A DNA stretch of 5,679 nucleotides from Chloroflexota bacterium. GTDB lineage: Bacteria > Chloroflexota > Anaerolineae > Anaerolineales > DRMV01. Each line of letters begins with the position of its first letter. Positions within the stretch are counted from its first letter, which is position 1. The notes beneath the pieces were generated by a model that saw only the letters and a list, made by a program, of their open reading frames with translations, had not been told where the DNA came from and did not search any database. The DNA is taken from assembly GCA_013154225.1 (NCBI GenBank), contig JAADCW010000141.1:1-5679 (forward strand), given 5' to 3'. Below are positions 1-5,679 of the stretch, piece after piece. A program made the translations under genes and the position numbers.

Positions 1-351
1 GGCTTCCCTCTGACCGCGGAGGACCAGTTGGCCTTCAATCGCTGGTTGGCTCAGGCCGCGCACGACCGCAAATTGAGCATTGGTTTGATGGAAGATGACA
101 CTCAGGTCAAGGACCTGGTGGATGTTTATGACTGGGCGTACACTGAAAGTTGTTTTGCCAACAACGCTTGTGATCCTTGGCGGCCGTTTGTGAAGAAACA
201 AAAGGCTGTGTTTGATGTGGAATATGACTTTGATCCTGAAACGATTTGCCCCCAAGGGAAGAAGTTGAAATTCTCTGTGATTTTCAAGGGGATGGATTTG
301 GGTGGCTGGCAGTATTCGTGTTTGGCGCCGCCTGAAGACGAGGGTGATTAG
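1..351 (+). CDS. GH114-like endo-alpha-1,4-polygalactosaminidase, C-terminal fragment
   Basis: The frame is open from base 1 and ends at TAG 349-351, giving 116 residues; the start lies outside the window. It resembles the C-terminal half of the glycoside hydrolase family 114 TIM barrel (endo-alpha-1,4-polygalactosaminidase, TM1410-like). Visible family features are the opening GFPLTAEDQLAFNRWLA, then a strand-plus-loop LMEDDTQVKDLVDVYDWA where the family usually has an LKND-type motif, then E49-S-C51 and an N-A-C57 pair, the strand AVFDVEY (69-75), the ICPQ segment with C83, and a terminal W-x-x-x-C (C107). The four cysteines fit a secreted, disulfide-bonded enzyme that cuts galactosaminoglycan exopolysaccharide. 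The signal peptide and most catalytic residues would lie upstream and cannot be checked. A TTG at 28 is only an internal codon. GC is about 51% by hand count, visibly lower than in the minus-strand genes. The family call is from recall of conserved patterns; substrate is inferred. Confidence 0.8.
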   Translation, partial: GFPLTAEDQLAFNRWLAQAAHDRKLSIGLMEDDTQVKDLVDVYDWAYTESCFANNACDPWRPFVKKQKAVFDVEYDFDPETICPQGKKLKFSVIFKGMDLGGWQYSCLAPPEDEGD

Positions 352-439
352 ACGCCTTGATTTTGGATAGAATTCGGTAGCATTTGGCATTCGTTTTTCC
401 TCGGTCTGTCCCTTTCTTGCTACGGGAGGAAAAGGGAGG

Positions 440-464
440 CGAAAAGCACTTTTAGCGCTTTTCG
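440..464. repeat. small perfect hairpin
   Basis: CGAAAAGC at 440-447 pairs with GCTTTTCG at 457-464 (8 bp, 9-base loop). No T-run follows on either strand, so it is not a canonical intrinsic terminator. It may be a structured 3' end of the GH114-like transcript or a chance inverted repeat. Confidence 0.4.
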
Positions 465-530
465 GGCGGGGGCGGAGAGCCTAAGCAGCCGATGCTGGAC
501 GAAGTGCGTAATGCCTGTTGAATTTGATGC

Positions 531-567
531 AAAAACCCAAAGGGCTTTTTCTGCCCTTTGGGTTTTT
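531..567. terminator. bidirectional rho-independent terminator
   Basis: AAAAACCCAAAGGGC at 531-545 is perfectly complementary to GCCCTTTGGGTTTTT at 553-567, giving a 15-bp stem with a 7-base loop. The A-tract on the left arm and the T-tract on the right (563-568) mean a GC-containing core stem is followed by U-rich RNA on either strand. It lies between convergent genes, 179 bases after the GH114-like stop and 62 bases after the menE-like stop, so it most simply ends both transcripts. Confidence 0.88.
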
Positions 568-629
568 TAGCCTACAGGGAAGTGGCTTTTTTGATGAATG
601 GATGGATATGGTATTGCGTACTTCTTCCT

Positions 630-2120
630 TCACCCCTCCCCTCGCATCAGCAGATTTCTTACCGCGCCACGTTTGACCTTCCCCGAGGCGGTGCGGGGCA
701 GATCGGGCACGATGCGGATCAGGCGAGGAATTTTGTAGCCGGCCAGATGCTCGCGGCAGTGGGTTTCCAATGCCGCTGGGGTGGTGCGCTGGTTGGGATG
801 AAGCACCACCGCGGCCGCGACCCGTTGCCCCCATTCCGCATCATCGAGGCCTACCACGCACACATCGGCCACGGCAGGGTGCTGACGGAGCACGGTTTCG
901 ACTTCTGCCGGATAGACGTTTTCTCCACCGGTGACGATCAGGTCGTTGCGGCGGTTGACCATCCATAGCGCCCCATCGGCATCCAGATACCCCAGGTCGC
1001 CGGTGTGGAGCCAGCCTGAGCGCAGGGCGGCTTGGGTGGCCTTGGGGTCTTGGTCGTAGCCAGCAAAGACTGTGGGGCCGCGCACGACAATTTCGCCAAT
1101 TGCACCCGGGGGCATGGGGTGGCCGTGTTCATCCACCACCTGCACCTCGGTGAGCAGCAGCGGATGCCCCACACTGCCGGGTTTGCGGCGTACCTCTGCG
1201 GGTGTGGCCGTGGCCACCTGGGAAGTGGCTTCGGTGAGGCCGTACGTCAGGGCCACGGGGTAGCCGCGCGCCTGCGCGGTATGCAGCAGATCGTTGGGCG
1301 TGGCAGCCCCGCCTAAAAGCACCGTGCGCAGGTGGGGTGGCGGAGGCGCGTCCACAGCCGCGAGCAATCGGTGGAGCATGGTAGGCACCAGGGAAACCAA
1401 AGTAACCTTGTGCGCCACAAGGGTTTCGTATAGCCTTGTGGGGTCAAAGGAGGTGGTGGCCGCGGCGTCGGGGAGCACGACTGTGGTGCCGTAAAGCGCA
1501 CTGCGGAAGAGGATGCTCAAGCCGCCGACGTGATACAAAGGGAGGGTAAGGAGCCAGCGGTCTTCGGGAAATACCCCCAGGCGATAGGCTGATCCAACTG
1601 CGCTCCAATAAAAATTGGCTGCAGTGAGCACCGCGGCTTTGGATTGCCCTGTGGTGCCAGAGGTGAAGAGAATGGCCAGGGGTGTTTGGGCCACAAACTG
1701 CGCTGGCTGTGGCGCGGTCGGAGCAAGGGGAAGGGTGTGCTGCCAGATGGCTGGCGTTATTTCCAGCAGGGGGCGCGCCTGAGCGACCATGCGTGCCTGC
1801 GCAGCCGCGGCTTCGGTGGCTACCACGTGGGTAGCCCGGCTGCGCTCGATTTGCGCGGCCATTTCACCAGGCGTCAGGCGCAGGTTGAGGGGCACAATGA
1901 CCGCGTCCAGTTGTGCCAGCGCGTGAATCAACGCCACGGCCTCGGGGCTTTTGGAAAGCAAGGCCGCAACCCGGGTACCTTTGGTGATGCCTTCCCGGCG
2001 CAGCCGCTGAGCCAGCGCGGCTGTGTGCTCGGCCAACCTGCGATACGTCAGGGTATGCTGGCCCCAAATCAGTGCCAGGCGATGGGGAGATGCCAGTGCG
2101 CGAGGTGTAAGGAGGTCCAT
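630..2120 (-). CDS. menE: o-succinylbenzoate-CoA ligase-like (MenE-type) acyl-CoA synthetase
   Basis: This 496-residue protein belongs to the adenylate-forming ANL superfamily. It would activate o-succinylbenzoate with ATP and couple it to CoA in cytoplasmic menaquinone synthesis. Core motifs in order: the phosphate-binding loop FTSGTTGQSK (152-161), the YGLTE adenine/aromatic motif (293-297), the TGDLG ATP-ribose motif (373-377, D375), the hinge region around NRRND (389-393), the GGENVYP segment (398-404), and the A10 motif RTASGKVKR with catalytic K481. MenE-like traits are LPLYHVGGLSILFRSALYG (193-211), the TSQVAT stretch directly after YGLTE, and the short length compared with typical acetyl-CoA or fatty-acyl-CoA synthetases. 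The ATG at 2118-2120 is the natural start, since family alignment begins within its first residues, but no Shine-Dalgarno sequence precedes it. Stop is TGA at 630-632. No other men gene is visible, so a related aryl- or acyl-CoA ligase cannot be excluded. Superfamily is certain; MenE specificity is probable. Confidence 0.82.
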   Translation of the reverse strand: MDLLTPRALASPHRLALIWGQHTLTYRRLAEHTAALAQRLRREGITKGTRVAALLSKSPEAVALIHALAQLDAVIVPLNLRLTPGEMAAQIERSRATHVVATEAAAAQARMVAQARPLLEITPAIWQHTLPLAPTAPQPAQFVAQTPLAILFTSGTTGQSKAAVLTAANFYWSAVGSAYRLGVFPEDRWLLTLPLYHVGGLSILFRSALYGTTVVLPDAAATTSFDPTRLYETLVAHKVTLVSLVPTMLHRLLAAVDAPPPPHLRTVLLGGAATPNDLLHTAQARGYPVALTYGLTEATSQVATATPAEVRRKPGSVGHPLLLTEVQVVDEHGHPMPPGAIGEIVVRGPTVFAGYDQDPKATQAALRSGWLHTGDLGYLDADGALWMVNRRNDLIVTGGENVYPAEVETVLRQHPAVADVCVVGLDDAEWGQRVAAAVVLHPNQRTTPAALETHCREHLAGYKIPRLIRIVPDLPRTASGKVKRGAVRNLLMRGEG

Positions 2121-2138
2121 GCTTTTTGGGGGAAGGAA

Positions 2139-2187
2139 AAGCCGCGCCCTGCGTTGTGGGCAAAGCCCAGAGGCAAGGGCGCGGCTT
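2139..2187 (-). terminator. nested hairpin, probable gyrA terminator
   Basis: AAGCCGCGCCCT at 2139-2150 pairs perfectly with AGGGCGCGGCTT at 2176-2187 (12 bp). Inside the loop a second stem, TGGGC (2157-2161) with GCCCA (2165-2169), closes a 3-base loop. Read on the minus strand, the long stem begins 17 bases after the gyrA stop codon and is followed by TTTTCCTT, a modest U-tract, so it fits a rho-independent terminator. It also sits only 18 bases before the menE-like ATG, so it could act as a partial terminator or an RNA-processing or stabilising hairpin between the two genes. Confidence 0.68.
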
Positions 2188-2204
2188 GGTGTATCGGTCT
2201 CAGG

Positions 2205-4640
2205 TTATTTGCGCAGGCGGGCTACCGAAGCCACTGTGTCGTCTTCCTGCAGGCGCATCAAGCGCACGCCGCGGGCTGCGCGCCCCATCACCGACACATC
2301 GGCCACCCGTGTGCGCAGCACAATGCCGCCTGCGGAAATCAGGGTAAGGTGGTCGCTTTCCTGCACCACCCGTGCGGCCACCACTGGCCCCACTTTTTCA
2401 ATCGCGCCTGCGGCCAGGGTGAGGATGCCCTGGGTGGCGCGATGCTTGCGGCTGTATTCGCTCAACGGCGTGCGCTTGCCATAGCCCTTTTCGGTCACCA
2501 CCATCAGGAACCCGCCGTCTTCCACCACATCCATCGAGACCACCCGGTCGCCGGGGCGCAAGCGAATGCCCGTGACGCCCGCGGCTTGCCGCCCCATGGG
2601 GCGCACTTCGTCTTCCTTGAAGCGTAAAGCCCGCCCTTGCGCGGTGACCAGCAGGATGTCGTCGTCGCCGTGGGTGAGCCGGGCCCATTCCAGCGCGTCG
2701 CCATCCTTGAGCGAGATGGCAATCAGCCCCGAGGGGCGCACCGCGGCAAATTCCTGCAGGGAAACCCGCTTGACCACGCCCTGGCGGGTGGCCATGAAGC
2801 AGTATTCTGCCTGTTCAAAATCGGGCACTGCAATGGCCGCGGTCACCCGCTCGCCAGGCATGAGGTGGAGCAGGTTGATCACGGCCACGCCTTTGCTTGT
2901 GCGCCGCGCTTCGGGAATTTGGTAAACCTTGGTGGAATAAACCTTGCCGCGGTCGGTGAAGAAGAGCATGGTGTGCAGGGTGCGGGCGGGGATGAGGAGC
3001 ACCACTTCGTCGTCGTCTTTGGTGGTGTGACCAGCCACCCCGCGGCCGCCCCGCCCTTGCGCGCGGAACGCGCTTGCAGGCATCCGTTTGATGTAACCCC
3101 GTTGGGTCAGGGTAATCAACACGGGCACGTCGGCCACCAGGTCTTCTTCCCGAATTTCGGCTTTGGCATCGCGGGCAATCAGGGTGCGCCGCTCGTCGCC
3201 GTATTTTTCCGCCACGTCCAGCAAGTCTTCTTTGATGACGTGCAAAATTTTCTTGGGGTGTGCCAGCAGGTCTTCCAGATACGCGATGCGTTCTTTGAGT
3301 TGGCGGTATTCGTCTTCGATTTTCTGACGTTCCAGCGCGGCCAGGCGGCGCAGGGGCATGTCCAGAATGGCTTGTGCCTGCACCTGGGTGAGGCGGAAGC
3401 GGCTCATCAGGCGCTCCCGGGCTTGCTCGGCGTCGCGCGATTGGCGGATGGTCTGGATGATGTCGTCCAGGTGCGCGAGCGCGAGGAGCAAGCCTTCCAG
3501 GATATGCGCCCGCTGTTTGGCTTTGGCCAGTTCGTATTCGCTGCGGCGGCGGATGACTTCCTGGCGATGCTCAATGTAAACCTGCATCGCGCGCTTGAGG
3601 GAAAGCAATCGCGGTTCGCCGTTGACCAGGGCCAGCAGTTGCACGCTGAACGTGGATTGCAAAGGCGTGTGCTTGTAAAGTTGGTTGAGCACCTTGCGGG
3701 GTTGCGCGCCGCGTTTGAGTTCGATCACAATGCTCATGCCGCGGCGGTCGGATTCGTCCCGCAGGTCGGAGATTGCATCAATGTGGCCTTCCCGCACCAG
3801 TTGGGCAATGCGCGCCAAGAGCGCGGATTTGTTGACCTGGTAGGGTATCTGGGTGATCACGATGCGGTGGCGGCCACCCTTCATTTCTTCGATTTCAGCA
3901 CGGGCGCGCACGATGATGCGCCCTCGGCCATTGGTATAGGCCTGGCGGATGCCTTCTGTGCCCACAATGATGCCGCCTGTGGGGAAGTCAGGCCCTTTGA
4001 CGAACTGCATCAAGTCGTCCACGCCGACTTCGTCCAGCGTATCGTAGTGGTCAATCAAATAGACCAAAGCCTGGACGATTTCGGTGAGGTTGTGGGGCGG
4101 AATGTTGGTGGCCATGCCCACCGCAATGCCCGAAGCGCCGTTGACCAGCAGGTTGGGGATGCGGGCGGGCAACACAGTGGGTTCCTGCAGACTACCGTCG
4201 AAGTTGTCCACAAAGTCCACTGTGTTTTTGTCAATATCCACCAGCATTTCTTCCGCGATGCGGCTGAGCCGCGCTTCGGTGTAGCGCATGGCCGCGGGAG
4301 AATCGCCGTCAATGCTACCGAAGTTACCCTGCCCATCCACCAAGGGGTAGCGCATGGAAAAATCCTGCGCCATGCGGGCCATCGCGTCATACACGGCCTG
4401 GTCGCCGTGGGGGTGATATTTACCCAGCACTTCGCCCACAATACGGGCGGATTTCTTGTAAGCCGAATTGGCGCGCAAGCCCATGTCGTGCATCGCGTAG
4501 AGAATGCGCCGCTGGACGGGCTTGAGGCCGTCGCGGGCGTCGGGCAAGGCACGCGCCACGATGACGCTCATCGCGTAATCCAGATACGCGGAGCGCATTT
4601 CATCGTTGATGTCAACCGGAATCACGTTGCCGATGGTCAT
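2205..4640 (-). CDS. gyrA: DNA gyrase subunit A
   Basis: The product is the 811-residue breakage-reunion subunit of gyrase, which with GyrB introduces negative supercoils using ATP. The N-terminal winged-helix/tower domain runs to about residue 490: DYAMSVIVARALPDARDGLKPVQRRIL (21-47), the HPHGD motif (76-80), RMAQDFSMRYPLVDGQGNFGS (89-109), and the active-site Tyr120 in AAMRYTEARL. A coiled-coil-like helical stretch follows at about 365-480. The C-terminal beta-pinwheel shows six repeats, near residues 528, 578, 633, 682, 731 and 785. The first is a GyrA box, QGRGGRG (528-534; canonical QRRGGKG), which separates gyrase from ParC. Residue 81, equivalent to E. coli Ser83, is Gln, while Asp85 (E. 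coli Asp87) is kept. There is no acidic C-terminal tail. I chose ATG 4638-4640, giving MTIGNVIPVDINDEMRSAYLDYAMS; an upstream in-frame TTG at 4676 would add 12 residues unlike the family. The ribosome-binding site is weak (GGGAAG 10 bases upstream). Stop is TAA 2205-2207. Confidence 0.97.
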   Translation of the reverse strand: MTIGNVIPVDINDEMRSAYLDYAMSVIVARALPDARDGLKPVQRRILYAMHDMGLRANSAYKKSARIVGEVLGKYHPHGDQAVYDAMARMAQDFSMRYPLVDGQGNFGSIDGDSPAAMRYTEARLSRIAEEMLVDIDKNTVDFVDNFDGSLQEPTVLPARIPNLLVNGASGIAVGMATNIPPHNLTEIVQALVYLIDHYDTLDEVGVDDLMQFVKGPDFPTGGIIVGTEGIRQAYTNGRGRIIVRARAEIEEMKGGRHRIVITQIPYQVNKSALLARIAQLVREGHIDAISDLRDESDRRGMSIVIELKRGAQPRKVLNQLYKHTPLQSTFSVQLLALVNGEPRLLSLKRAMQVYIEHRQEVIRRRSEYELAKAKQRAHILEGLLLALAHLDDIIQTIRQSRDAEQARERLMSRFRLTQVQAQAILDMPLRRLAALERQKIEDEYRQLKERIAYLEDLLAHPKKILHVIKEDLLDVAEKYGDERRTLIARDAKAEIREEDLVADVPVLITLTQRGYIKRMPASAFRAQGRGGRGVAGHTTKDDDEVVLLIPARTLHTMLFFTDRGKVYSTKVYQIPEARRTSKGVAVINLLHLMPGERVTAAIAVPDFEQAEYCFMATRQGVVKRVSLQEFAAVRPSGLIAISLKDGDALEWARLTHGDDDILLVTAQGRALRFKEDEVRPMGRQAAGVTGIRLRPGDRVVSMDVVEDGGFLMVVTEKGYGKRTPLSEYSRKHRATQGILTLAAGAIEKVGPVVAARVVQESDHLTLISAGGIVLRTRVADVSVMGRAARGVRLMRLQEDDTVASVARLRK

Positions 4641-4695
4641 AAGCCTTTTTCTTCCCAATGTGGAATGCACGGGCAATACAAAGCCGTTTTTGCGG

Positions 4696-4701
4696 ATAAT
4701 A
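4696..4701 (-). promoter_or_regulatory. weak alternative -10 for gyrA
   Basis: On the minus strand TATTAT (5 of 6 to TATAAT) occurs 55 bases before the gyrA ATG. No convincing -35 element lies 16-18 bases upstream; the nearest TTG-containing hexamer, TTGTGA, is 23 bases away. It would give a leader of roughly 50 bases. It is a fallback to the better candidate at 4806-4834. Confidence 0.2.
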
Positions 4702-4711
4702 CCCCATGCGC

Positions 4712-4738
4712 TACGGCGTTGGTTTCACAATCGCCGTA
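4712..4738. repeat. inverted repeat in the gyrA leader
   Basis: TACGGCG at 4712-4718 is the reverse complement of CGCCGTA at 4732-4738. The 13-base loop can add three pairs (TTG 4719-4721 with CAA 4728-4730), leaving a one-base bulge. It lies between the proposed promoter and the gyrA start, so it would be part of the untranslated leader, either as an RNA hairpin or as an operator-like site. No regulator can be named from sequence alone. Confidence 0.45.
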
Positions 4739-4772
4739 TCACGCGTTTATCCGCAGGAGGAACTACAAAACA

Positions 4773-4797
4773 GCCCGCCCGTTGCACGCGGGCGGGC
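4773..4797 (-). terminator. GC-rich hairpin after the kinase gene
   Basis: GCCCGCCCG at 4773-4781 pairs perfectly with CGGGCGGGC at 4789-4797 (9 bp, 7-base loop). On the minus strand it starts 33 bases after the kinase stop and is followed by TGTTTTGTAG, a short U-rich stretch, which fits an intrinsic terminator for the kinase transcript. It also falls just after a promoter candidate, so it may be the first structure in the gyrA leader. Confidence 0.68.
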
Positions 4798-4805
4798 GTA
4801 CATCT

Positions 4806-4834
4806 ATTATACCACTCCACAGCGTTTCGGTCAG
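4806..4834 (-). promoter_or_regulatory. candidate gyrA promoter
   Basis: The minus strand reads CTGACC (4829-4834, 4 of 6 to TTGACA), a 17-base spacer, then a perfect TATAAT (4806-4811). Transcription would begin near 4799 and give a leader of about 160 bases before the gyrA ATG. The -35 overlaps the stop codon of the kinase gene (TGA 4831-4833). The match is by eye against the sigma-70-type consensus. Confidence 0.5.
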
Positions 4835-5679
4835 TTGCCCCACTGCCGCAGGATGCGTTGCACCGACCCCAAATAGCCAGTGCCAAACATGTTGAGATGA
4901 TTGAGCAAGTGATAGAGGTTGTAGAGGTCAAAGCGCTGGCGATAGCCGCTTTCCAGGGGGTGCGCGGTTTCATACGCGCGGTAAAAGCGTTCTGGGAAGC
5001 CGCCAAACAGCGCGGTCATGGCCAAATCGGCCTCAGCCCAGCCGTAATGCGCGGCCGGGTCAATCAGCGCGGGCTCGCCTTGGGCGTCGGCAATGACGTT
5101 GCCGCTCCACAGGTCGCCGTGGATGAGGGAAGGCGGCTGAGGCGGGATGAGGTCAGGAAGCCGCGCTGCCAAGCGTTCCACCCGCCGGACGTCGTCTGCA
5201 GGAAGCAGGCCGCGCGTAAAAGCCAGGCGGGCCTGAAAGCCCAGGCGGTGCTCGGCAAAGAACGTGTAGCCGTCGTCGGTCCACGGGTTGGGTTGGGGCG
5301 TGCTGCCGATGTAATTGTCGTGGGCAAAGCCAAAGGCCGGCCCGGTGTGATTGTGGAGCGCGGCCAGGCGCTGGCCGAAGGTTTCCCAGAAGTCTGCTCG
5401 CGGCGCGGCGGGCGCGAGGTCTTCCAGCAGGAGGAAGTCGGCACCCCAGAGGTACGGCCGCGGCACCCGTGGCCCGTCGGGTACCCGCAGGGCTTCTAAC
5501 CCCTCGGCTTCTCGGGCAAACATATCGGGCGGCGCGGCCGTGTTGGTTTTGAGAAAAAAGGTCGCACCGCTGTGGGTGCGCAAGCGCTCGCCGTTGTTGA
5601 TGCACCCGCCGCCCACAGGCTGAACACGGGTGACCGCGCCATAGCCATGCGCTTCAAGCCAGCGTTGGACTTCCTCAGG
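4831..5679 (-). CDS. fructosamine/ketosamine-3-kinase family protein, N-terminus cut
   Basis: The frame is open from the window edge to TGA 4831-4833, giving 282 residues; only the start codon and probably a few residues are missing, since the family is about 290 long. It belongs to the fructosamine kinase family (protein-kinase-like fold), which phosphorylates ketosamine adducts on C3 of the sugar so that they fall off amines; bacterial members mostly prefer ribulosamines and erythrulosamines. Numbering from the window edge: P-loop VGGGCINN (22-29) with Cys26, the ATP-binding Lys in FFLK (Lys44), a likely helix-C Glu near 57, the family stretch HNHTGPAFGFAHDNYIGS (109-126), the catalytic loop LIHGDLWSGN (185-194), the metal-binding segment LIDPAAHYG (205-213), and the C-terminal YNLYHLLNHLNMFG block. 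Valine 22 is encoded by GTG but is not the start, because family-like sequence (WLEAHGYGAVTRVQP) continues upstream. It lies upstream of gyrA, separated by a hairpin. Family is near certain; the substrate is unknown. Confidence 0.93.
   Translation of the reverse strand, partial: PEEVQRWLEAHGYGAVTRVQPVGGGCINNGERLRTHSGATFFLKTNTAAPPDMFAREAEGLEALRVPDGPRVPRPYLWGADFLLLEDLAPAAPRADFWETFGQRLAALHNHTGPAFGFAHDNYIGSTPQPNPWTDDGYTFFAEHRLGFQARLAFTRGLLPADDVRRVERLAARLPDLIPPQPPSLIHGDLWSGNVIADAQGEPALIDPAAHYGWAEADLAMTALFGGFPERFYRAYETAHPLESGYRQRFDLYNLYHLLNHLNMFGTGYLGSVQRILRQWGN

Larger units (their letters stand above)
352..629. other. convergent intergenic region
   Basis: This 278-base gap separates the 3' ends of the plus-strand GH114-like gene and the minus-strand menE-like gene. 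It holds a strong bidirectional terminator (531-567), a smaller hairpin (440-464), and a purine-rich stretch with two related blocks, GGGAGGAAAA and GGGAGGCGAAAA (about 424-445), followed by a G-rich run at 464-475. The first part (about 361-420) is AT-rich compared with the coding regions. I see no open frame with convincing protein character here; the short frames found are broken by stops. Confidence 0.7.

Noticed and set aside
464..475. Possible G-quadruplex in the G-rich run
   Set aside because: Only two runs of three or more G are present within a short span, not the four needed for a standard intramolecular quadruplex.
464..515. A short plus-strand reading frame (ending in MLDEVRNAC and a stop) before the terminator
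   Set aside because: It is about 18 codons long, preceded by an in-frame stop, and has no ribosome-binding site, so there is no support for a peptide gene.
2109..2121. A near-perfect Shine-Dalgarno AAGGAGGT followed by ATG on the plus strand
   Set aside because: The spacing is only two bases and the frame opened there is a shadow crossing the hairpin and the end of gyrA. The motif is the reverse complement of the first codons of the menE-like gene.
2139..2187. Nested inverted repeat considered as an insertion-sequence end or attachment site
   Set aside because: There is no transposase or integrase and no flanking direct duplication, and its position directly after the gyrA stop with a U-tract fits a terminator better.
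1644..2627. A 327-codon plus-strand open frame spanning the menE-gyrA junction
   Set aside because: It crosses two well-supported genes on the other strand and the hairpin between them, and has a low-complexity His/Gly/Arg-rich translation with no recognisable domain.
2637..4895. A 752-codon open frame on the plus strand opposite gyrA
   Set aside because: Its translation is rich in His, Gln, Val and Phe in a way typical of the antisense of GC-rich coding sequence, shows no family motif, and lies almost wholly over a certain gyrA.
4606..5499. A 297-codon plus-strand open frame opposite the kinase and the gyrA leader
   Set aside because: It is an antisense shadow of the kinase gene; the minus-strand frame carries all the family motifs.

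Overview
This window carries four protein genes, two of them cut by the window edges. The organism looks like a GC-rich free-living bacterium. The mix of a GH114-type secreted glycosidase, an o-succinylbenzoate-CoA ligase (menaquinone route), a bacterial fructosamine kinase-like protein and a GyrA with a six-bladed C-terminal domain would suit Chloroflexota (Anaerolineae-like). That placement is a low-confidence impression from protein flavour, not a demonstrated assignment.

Layout: (1) 1-351, plus strand, the C-terminal part of a GH114 endo-alpha-1,4-polygalactosaminidase-like protein. (2) 352-629, a convergent intergenic region with a very strong bidirectional intrinsic terminator at 531-567 and a smaller hairpin at 440-464. 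(3) 630-2120, minus strand, a complete MenE-like acyl-CoA ligase. (4) 2121-2204, a short spacer almost filled by a nested hairpin (2139-2187) that looks like the gyrA terminator. (5) 2205-4640, minus strand, a complete gyrA of 811 codons. (6) 4641-4830, the gyrA leader, with a TATAAT promoter candidate overlapping the stop codon of the upstream gene, a GC-rich hairpin directly after it, and a second hairpin at 4712-4738. (7) 4831-5679, minus strand, a fructosamine/ketosamine-3-kinase family protein lacking only its extreme N-terminus.

The three minus-strand genes run in the order kinase, gyrA, menE but do not form an obvious functional pathway: protein deglycation or metabolite repair, DNA supercoiling, and quinone synthesis. 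Hairpins separate each pair, so they are probably independent or only partly coupled transcription units. The plus-strand GH114 gene converges on menE.

I found no mobile element, CRISPR array, tRNA, rRNA or clear novel system. The points most worth a second look are the Gln at the quinolone-contact position of GyrA, the promoter-terminator overlap upstream of gyrA, the start of menE just after a terminator-like hairpin without a Shine-Dalgarno sequence, and the Cys in the P-loop of the kinase.
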